Shown piece after piece: positions 58,551 to 64,000 of a stretch of DNA of 64,000 nt; position 1 is the first letter of the stretch, and the number at the start of each line of letters is the position of its first letter. The notes under the pieces were generated by a model. That model saw only the letters and a list, made by a program, of their open reading frames with translations, was not told the origin of the DNA and ran no database searches. The translations under genes and the position numbers were made by a program. This DNA is from Tamaricihabitans halophyticus (GTDB lineage Bacteria; Actinomycetota; Actinomycetes; Mycobacteriales; Pseudonocardiaceae), in NCBI RefSeq assembly GCF_004340875.1, contig NZ_SLXQ01000015.1:1-64000 (forward strand), read 5' to 3'.

Positions 58551-59561
58551 GTGAAACCCGCACTTCTCCCGTTCATCCCAGCAGTGCTGTTCTTCCTGGT
58601 GTTCCTGATCAGCTTCCTGCGGGACAGGCGAAAACTGCGCAACGGCGTCTACCTGTTCTTCACCTTGGTGTTCTTCGCGCTCGGCGTGCTGTTTCTGGTC
58701 GCGTCAGTGTCCCAACAAGCTGCCGCCATCCTGCTGTTCATCGCCGTCGCGCTGATTCCGCTTTCGGCGTTCGCGCTTGGCGCGTTCCTGATCGGTAACG
58801 GCATCACGATGTTGCGCCGCGAGGGGCGGCGGCCAGCCAACCTGCTTTCGCTACTGGCAGGGGCCGGCATCATCGCGTTCATCCCGGTGAGTTTCCTGGT
58901 TGACCAGATCGACTGGAAGCCGCTCACCGCGGTCGCTGGCGCGATCAGCGCGGTCCTAGTCTACGTATCGTTCCTGTTTATCTGCTTCTTGCTGTATGCC
59001 ATCGTTTACGGTCGGATTCGCAGTAGGCGCGCAGTGGATTTCATCGTCGTGCTTGGCGCGGGGCTGCTGGGTGGGAGGCGGGTTCCACCACTGCTGGCAA
59101 GCAGGCTGGATCGTGGGCACCGGCTGCTCGACGCGCAACGCGCGCGCGGAGCGAACCCGGTGCTGGTGACCTCGGGTGGGCAGGGGCCTGACGAGGAACT
59201 GCCCGAATCCCACGCCATGGCCGACTATCTGGTGGAAAAGGGCGTATCCCGCGAGTTGATCATGATGGAAGATCAGTCACGGACGACCTCGGAGAACCTG
59301 ACGTTCAGCAAGGAGCTCATGCGCGAGGCCCGGGGCGACTACCGGTGTGTGATCGTGACCAACAACTTTCACGTGCTGCGCGCCGCCCTGCTCGCGCGCA
59401 AGGCAAAGGTGAACGGCCAGGTCGTTGGCTCACCCACCGCGTGGTACTTCTGGCCGAGCGCCACCATTCGCGAGTTCATCGCGGTGTTCCTGGAACATCG
59501 CGTATTGAACTTCACGGTCTGTGGACTGATTGCCCTGTCCCAGGTGATGAACGAGTTCTAG
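58551..59561 (+). CDS. YdcF/DUF218-family membrane protein
   Basis: A 336-aa protein with about five transmembrane segments in residues ~1-160 and a C-terminal DUF218 domain (~165-320): 'FIVVLGAGLLGGRRVPPLLASRL' (partly quoted), 'VTSGGQGPDEELPES' and 'SRTTSENLTFSKEL'. DUF218 proteins such as SanA and ElyC act at the envelope, possibly on peptidoglycan or lipid carriers. GTG 58551. Stands alone; the 177-bp upstream gap shows no clear structure. Confidence 0.8.
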   Translation: MKPALLPFIPAVLFFLVFLISFLRDRRKLRNGVYLFFTLVFFALGVLFLVASVSQQAAAILLFIAVALIPLSAFALGAFLIGNGITMLRREGRRPANLLSLLAGAGIIAFIPVSFLVDQIDWKPLTAVAGAISAVLVYVSFLFICFLLYAIVYGRIRSRRAVDFIVVLGAGLLGGRRVPPLLASRLDRGHRLLDAQRARGANPVLVTSGGQGPDEELPESHAMADYLVEKGVSRELIMMEDQSRTTSENLTFSKELMREARGDYRCVIVTNNFHVLRAALLARKAKVNGQVVGSPTAWYFWPSATIREFIAVFLEHRVLNFTVCGLIALSQVMNEF

Positions 59562-59566
59562 CGCGG

Positions 59567-60241
59567 TTACTTGCCGTCCTTGCGGCGCACCAGTTCGGTG
59601 ATCCAGATCGGCGCGAATGGCGAGGTGCAGTTTGGCGGAGTGGGGTAGTCCTTGAGCACCTCGAGACGCTCACCGATGTCGATAGCCCGAGCTCGGTGCT
59701 CCGCGTGTTCGATACCGATCTGTGCCAGGCAGTGATTCATTGCCCACTGCAAGCGATCAGGCGCGTCCTTCAGCTCCGACTCGATGATGTCGAGCAACTC
59801 GGTGAGGTTGAGATCATCCGGCGTTTTCGCCACGCGTTCCGTGGTCAGCGCCCACCCGGCACTGGCCACCACCGGGTCTGGATCGGCTGACCAGGCCAGC
59901 CGCAACTGCTCGGCGTGCGGGCTCTTCTTCGCCACATAGCTGACCAGCCAGTCATGCACCTTCGGAGTGCCAGCCGCGCGTAACATGACGTCCACCGAGT
60001 CGCGGTCGAAGGCCTTCGGGCGGCAGATCAGCAGCGCCAGCAGCTTCGCGGTGGTGTCGCCGGTCTCCCACAGCTGAACCGCGAGCTCCTGCTGCGTTTT
60101 CAGCCGTTTGGCTACCGCGCGCAGCTTGCCGAGGTTCACGCCGTGATCATCGCCGTGCTTCGCGTTCGCCGCCCGCATCTTCGGGTCTTCGAGTTTGGCC
60201 AGCTCGGCCAGCACCTCGTCCACCGTTGCCGTCTCGGCCAC
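59567..60241 (-). CDS. AlkD-like DNA alkylation repair protein
   Basis: A 224-aa all-helical HEAT-repeat protein of the DNA alkylation repair enzyme family. 'KHGDDHGVNLGKLRAVAK' and 'LAVQLWETGDTTAKLLALLI' (both partly quoted) and 'DNLNLTELL'-like segments fit AlkD/AlkC-type glycosylases, which remove alkylated bases without base flipping. Convergent with the DUF218 gene (5 nt apart). The catalytic Asp/Trp set cannot be assigned by eye. Confidence 0.7.
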   Translation of the reverse strand: MAETATVDEVLAELAKLEDPKMRAANAKHGDDHGVNLGKLRAVAKRLKTQQELAVQLWETGDTTAKLLALLICRPKAFDRDSVDVMLRAAGTPKVHDWLVSYVAKKSPHAEQLRLAWSADPDPVVASAGWALTTERVAKTPDDLNLTELLDIIESELKDAPDRLQWAMNHCLAQIGIEHAEHRARAIDIGERLEVLKDYPTPPNCTSPFAPIWITELVRRKDGK

Positions 60242-60383
60242 CGCATCCTCCCGTTCGCCGGTGCTGAGTTCCAGCCTACGGGAAACCAGCGGTAGTGCCG
60301 GTGATACTCGTAGCCGGAGCCCCTAACGGAGATTGTCTTAAACCGACAGATTGTCCGGAACGAGCGCGTTTGGCTGATGTTTC

Positions 60384-61526
60384 TCAGAGACCGTAGGTCT
60401 TGCCGATGATGTCCCGTTGGATCTCACTCGTCCCGCCGTACACCGTGGACACGACCGCCGAGCGCAGTAGCGCTTCCATACCGAACTCGGTGGCGTAGCC
60501 ATATCCGCCCATCATCTGCATGCCTTCCAGCGCAACGTGTTTGGCCAGCTCGGTGCATTTGAGCTTGACCATTGAAGCTTCGCGAGGAAACACCATGCCG
60601 GGGTTCGCATCGATCGCGGTAGCTACGTCGCTGAGCAACAGCCTCGCGCATTCCAGCTCCGTCGCCATATCCGCGATGCGATGTTTGAGCGTTTGGAAGG
60701 TGCCGATCGGTTGACCGAACTGGTCACGGTTGCGCACATAGTCGACCGTGTCGTCGAATGCCCTTCGTGCGACGCCCAGCATCATCGCGCCGAGGATCAT
60801 TCGTTCCAGGTTCAGCCCTGCCGTCAGCTGTGTCCATGCCTTGCCCGGCGTGCCAACTACCGCCGAATCGGGGACGAAGCAGTCGGTCAGGTACAGGTCG
60901 TTGACCTCCCGGCCGCCCATAGTCTCGATCCCGCTGATCTGTAGACCGTCGATATCGGTCGGCAGCATGAACTGGGTGAGGCCTTTGTGTTTGGAGTCTT
61001 CCTTCGACGTCCGGGCGATCAGCAAGATGTGATCGGCGATATGTGCGTTGGAACACCAGGTTTTCTGACCGTTGAGCAGGTAGCCGCCGTCGACGCGGTC
61101 CGCCCGGCAGGCGAGGGCGGCCACATCGGATCCCGCACCTGGTTCGGACATCGAGATCGCTTCGATTCGGCCGCGCACCACCCCGTCGAGCACGACGCGT
61201 TTCTGCTCCTCGGTGCCGAACTTCTGGTAGGAGGCGGCCGCGATGATCGTGGTCGCGAAGCCGCTGATCGGCGCTCGACCGTATGCCGTCTCCTCCAGGA
61301 ACAGGCACAGTTCCGTCATACCGAGGCCCGCTCCACCGTATTCCTCCGGGATGAGGATACCGAGCCAACCAAGTTCGGCCATCGTTGTGTAGAGCCGCTG
61401 GTTGTGCGGTTCCTGGCCGTTCACCGTGAGCTTGTCCCGCTGCTCTTTCGTGCCGCATTCGCGACGGCAGAACTCGCTGACCGCATTGATCAGGTCCTGT
61501 TGCTCATCGGTCAGGATTCTTGGCAT
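60384..61526 (-). CDS. Acyl-CoA dehydrogenase (fatty-acid type)
   Basis: A 380-aa acyl-CoA dehydrogenase with 'SMSEPGAGSDVAAL', 'NRDQFGQPIGTFQTLKH', probable catalytic Glu in 'LNLERMILG', and C-terminal 'YGGTSEIQRDIIGKTYGL'. General acyl-CoA dehydrogenase rather than the island's steroid type. ATG 61526. It forms a unit with the downstream-oriented long-chain acyl-CoA synthetase 37 nt upstream and the TetR beyond. The 142-bp gap after it (60242-60383) contains a repeated AGATTGTC but no gene. Confidence 0.83.
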   Translation of the reverse strand: MPRILTDEQQDLINAVSEFCRRECGTKEQRDKLTVNGQEPHNQRLYTTMAELGWLGILIPEEYGGAGLGMTELCLFLEETAYGRAPISGFATTIIAAASYQKFGTEEQKRVVLDGVVRGRIEAISMSEPGAGSDVAALACRADRVDGGYLLNGQKTWCSNAHIADHILLIARTSKEDSKHKGLTQFMLPTDIDGLQISGIETMGGREVNDLYLTDCFVPDSAVVGTPGKAWTQLTAGLNLERMILGAMMLGVARRAFDDTVDYVRNRDQFGQPIGTFQTLKHRIADMATELECARLLLSDVATAIDANPGMVFPREASMVKLKCTELAKHVALEGMQMMGGYGYATEFGMEALLRSAVVSTVYGGTSEIQRDIIGKTYGL

Positions 61527-61563
61527 AGCTGGTTTTCCTCCAGGAAGGTGACGGGTCGGACGG

Positions 61564-63387
61564 TCAGTACATCGAGTTGATCTCAGCCGCGTAGCGTTCG
61601 TCGATGACCCGCCGGCGTAGGCTGAGTTTGGGAGTCAGTTCACCGGTCTCGGCGGTCCACGGGCCGGCTAACACTCGGTAGTTCTTGACTTGCTCAACAT
61701 GAGAGAGTCCCGAGTTCGCCTGGGTGACGGCCTTGTCGAGCGTGGCGAGGACATCAGGATGCCGGGAAAGCGCGCCCTGATCGGCGGAGTCGAGGCCGTT
61801 CGCCTGAGCCCAGCCGGGCAGTACATCCTCGTCGAGGACTAGCAATGCGGTGACATAACGTCGATTGTCGCCGATCGCGACCGCCTGCCCCACAAGGGGA
61901 TGCATCCGAAGCAGCGACTCGATCTTAGTGGGTGCGATGTTCTTGCCCCCAGTGGTGATGATGATCTCCTTCTTGCGGTCGACAATGGACACGAGGCCAC
62001 GCTCGTCGATCGTGCCGATATCGCCAGTCGGTAACCAACCGTCGTCATCGGTCGCGTCCTGGATACCACCGTCCGCGGTGAGATAACCGGGAAACACCAC
62101 CGCGCCCCGTACCAGCAGCTCGCCGTCGGCGGCGACGGAAACGTCGACGGCGGGCCCGGGTCGCCCGACCGCGCCGAACGAGAACGCATCCGGGGTGCTC
62201 ACCGTCGCGGCTCCGGTGGTCTCGCTGAGCCCCCACACCTCGTATACGGGAAGGCCCAGACTGGCAAGGAACTCGAGTACCTCGCGTGGGATCGGCGCCG
62301 CACCGCTGACGGCGCGATGACAATCGTCCAAGCCGATCGCCGCCCTGATCGGACGTAGCACCTTGTCGTCCAGCTCGTCCAGCTGCGCGGCGAGCTCGGC
62401 GGGCGGCGGATTGCCGGTAGAGCGCAGCTGAAAGATCTCGAGTGCGATATGCCTTGCGTGCGTTACGATCTCCGCTCTGTCCGCGGGCAGCGCGTCGAGC
62501 TGCGCCCGTAGCCCAGCGGCAAGCTTTTCCCATACCCTTGGTACGCCGAAGAATCCGTTTGGCCGTACCGCCACCATAGTCGGCAGGAGCTGGTCCTGCT
62601 CGGCGCAGATCGTGACATGTCCCGCGTTGCAGATTGGCAGATAGATCCCGAGTACGCGCTCGGCGATATGCGCGAGCGGGAGATAGGCGATCGATCGAGG
62701 GTGCTCGGGTACCGGTACGAGGTGGTCCTGCATCAGGGATTCGTGAATGACGTTGCGGTGCGAGAGCACCACGCCCTTGGGCTCGCCGGTAGTTCCCGAG
62801 GTGTACACGATGGTCAGCGGCTGATCAGGTAACACCGCGTCGGTCAGTGTCTCGAAGGGGGTGCTTGGCTGTTCGGGCCGTGCTTCGCCACGCAGATCGG
62901 CGTAGCTGACGAGACGTGCGTCGCCGGCTGGCAGGACGTCGGGATCGAGGACGATGATCGTGCGAAGGTGCGGAAGGTCGTTCAACACCGGTCGCCAGCG
63001 GTCTAGCTGCTCGGCGCCCTCCAGCACGACGACCGTGGCCGCGCTGTGCCGGGCCACGAAACCGATCTGCTCGGTGCTCAAGGTGTCGTAGGTGGTGCAC
63101 GGTAGGGCGCCGAGGTGGATCGCGGCCAGGTCGACGATCCAGTGTTCCGGCCGCTTGGACATCGCGATCAACATCCGATCGCGCGATCGTAACCCGATCG
63201 CCGACAGTCCCGCCGCGAGCACGGCTACCTCGGCGCGCAGCCCCGACCAGCTCAGCGTCGTCGCGCGTGGGCCAATTCCACTGGTGAGTGCCGGTTGTTC
63301 GGGAAACCGCCGCGCGTTGTGCCGCAGCAGGCGGGTGATGGTCTGCCCTTCGACAGCGATGTTGAGCTGTTCGACGACGCTACTCAC
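61564..63387 (-). CDS. Long-chain acyl-CoA synthetase (FadD15-like)
   Basis: A 607-aa ANL ligase of the long-chain class: 'IVYTSGTTGEPKGVVLSHRN' (partly quoted; near residue 195), 'AYLPLAHIAERVLG', 'VWGLSETTGA', 'TGDIGTIDERG', and 'TTGGKNIAPTKIESLL'. C-terminal 'TPKLSLRRRVIDERY' is typical of FadD15-like enzymes. Activates long-chain fatty acids for beta-oxidation. Lies between an acyl-CoA dehydrogenase and a TetR regulator on the same strand. Confidence 0.85.
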   Translation of the reverse strand: MSSVVEQLNIAVEGQTITRLLRHNARRFPEQPALTSGIGPRATTLSWSGLRAEVAVLAAGLSAIGLRSRDRMLIAMSKRPEHWIVDLAAIHLGALPCTTYDTLSTEQIGFVARHSAATVVVLEGAEQLDRWRPVLNDLPHLRTIIVLDPDVLPAGDARLVSYADLRGEARPEQPSTPFETLTDAVLPDQPLTIVYTSGTTGEPKGVVLSHRNVIHESLMQDHLVPVPEHPRSIAYLPLAHIAERVLGIYLPICNAGHVTICAEQDQLLPTMVAVRPNGFFGVPRVWEKLAAGLRAQLDALPADRAEIVTHARHIALEIFQLRSTGNPPPAELAAQLDELDDKVLRPIRAAIGLDDCHRAVSGAAPIPREVLEFLASLGLPVYEVWGLSETTGAATVSTPDAFSFGAVGRPGPAVDVSVAADGELLVRGAVVFPGYLTADGGIQDATDDDGWLPTGDIGTIDERGLVSIVDRKKEIIITTGGKNIAPTKIESLLRMHPLVGQAVAIGDNRRYVTALLVLDEDVLPGWAQANGLDSADQGALSRHPDVLATLDKAVTQANSGLSHVEQVKNYRVLAGPWTAETGELTPKLSLRRRVIDERYAAEINSMY

Positions 63388-63461
63388 AAGCTGTTCCCTT
63401 CATTGCGAACAGTAGGTTGGGCATGCCGCGCACGATGAGTTCGGTTGCCGGCACCCGCCGG

Positions 63462-64000
63462 TCAGTCGGCGCGGGCCGGGTTGTCAAGCATCGGTACGAG
63501 AAACCGCCGGGCCACCTCGCCCAGCTGCGCGTCGTCCTCGATATCGACCAATTGACTGGGGCTAACCAGGAAGGACGTGGACACCCGGACCATCAGTTCG
63601 GCGACCAGTTCGACATCGACGGTGCGTGCGACATGGCCCGCGTCCTGTTCCTTGCGGAGCTGACCCGCGACGAATCGGCGGACCGTGGCGGTGGTCCGGC
63701 CACCGCCGACAATCGACGGAACGACGAGGTCCGGCTCGGCGGACATCAGCTCGCCGATCAACGGGTTCTGCCGAATAGTCCGCAACGAGCTCACGAAACC
63801 CAGCACCACCCGGTCGGCGATCGTCGCCGCGCCGTGGATATCAATGAGGAACTGGGTGAAATACCTGCGGAACTCCCGTCGGATTACCTGTTCGACCAGC
63901 GCGTCCTTGGTGGCGAATCGGCGATAGACGGTGATCCGGGATACGCCCGCCAGCCGGGCGACATCCGCCATCGTGGAGCGCCGGATTCCGATACGGCGAA
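63462..64000 (-). CDS. TetR-family regulator, 5' end beyond the window
   Basis: At least 179 residues of a TetR regulator. The reading frame continues to the window edge (…RRIGIRRST before the internal Met at 63971), and 'MADVARLAGVSRITVYRRFATKDALVEQV' (partly quoted) is a classic TetR helix-turn-helix that normally has 15-25 residues before it. So the true start is outside. The C-terminal helical domain is complete. It lies 74 nt upstream of the acyl-CoA synthetase on the same strand and probably controls that fatty-acid unit. Confidence 0.83.
   Translation of the reverse strand, partial: RRIGIRRSTMADVARLAGVSRITVYRRFATKDALVEQVIRREFRRYFTQFLIDIHGAATIADRVVLGFVSSLRTIRQNPLIGELMSAEPDLVVPSIVGGGRTTATVRRFVAGQLRKEQDAGHVARTVDVELVAELMVRVSTSFLVSPSQLVDIEDDAQLGEVARRFLVPMLDNPARAD

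Noticed and set aside
1-64000. tRNA, rRNA or replication-origin features
   Set aside because: No cloverleaf-like segments, rRNA stretches or DnaA-box clusters were noticed by eye; a tRNA scan would be the decisive check.

Overview
The window is high-GC DNA with dense, overlapping operons, many GTG/TTG starts and several apparently leaderless promoters. AfsR/SARP, PucR, KstR2-like, WYL and macrolide-glycosyltransferase genes are all present. This points to a soil actinomycete, most likely Pseudonocardiales (Amycolatopsis-like); the family assignment is inference. No tRNA, rRNA or CRISPR array was seen.

Region 1 (1-2.25 kb): the tail of an IS110-type transposase runs into the 3' end of a threonine-synthase-like PLP gene, which is divergent from an IclR regulator.

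Region 2 (2.26-30.26 kb) is the core of the window: a steroid-catabolism island. It carries recognisable counterparts of the mycobacterial KstR2 regulon, which breaks down the C/D-ring propionate (HIP): fadD3, fadA6, fadE30, ipdA, ipdB, ipdC, ipdF, echA20, fadE31, fadE32 and several SDRs. It also carries a KstR2-like TetR gene. A second operon holds C-17 side-chain genes: a split chsH2, chsH1, ltp2, a fused fadE34-type dehydrogenase, chsE4/chsE5-like genes, fadA5 and an acyl-CoA ligase. Four 14-bp boxes matching AnCAAGnnCTTGnT sit before the transcription units, including the side-chain operon. In mycobacteria the side-chain genes belong to KstR1, not KstR2. Ring A/B genes are not in the window.

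Region 3 (30.26-39.88 kb): a malonate module (MatB-like synthetase, MatC-like carrier, GntR regulator) in which a fused AccD/AccA-like carboxyltransferase takes the place expected for malonyl-CoA decarboxylase. Next to it is a PucR-controlled semialdehyde dehydrogenase/aminotransferase pair, probably for beta-alanine or related amines. Both modules lead to malonyl/acetyl-CoA units.

Region 4 (39.89-49.1 kb): small regulatory and stress genes (WYL regulator, DinB-fold protein, ArsR plus VOC protein, NhaC-like antiporter plus class V PLP enzyme, XRE-cupin regulator, YjbR protein), then a macrolide-type glycosyltransferase. That gene has a 9-codon leader peptide, mutually exclusive hairpins and a WhiB7-like promoter. 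Two membrane proteins of unknown role follow.

Region 5 (49.2-64 kb): an AfsR/SARP regulator, a secreted VWA protein, a lower-GC MetE-like gene after a strong terminator, a VanZ-RDD membrane protein divergent from a second ArsR (paralogue of the first, same operator), an amidohydrolase, a DUF218 protein, an AlkD-like repair protein, and a fatty-acid unit (acyl-CoA dehydrogenase, long-chain acyl-CoA synthetase, TetR cut by the window edge).
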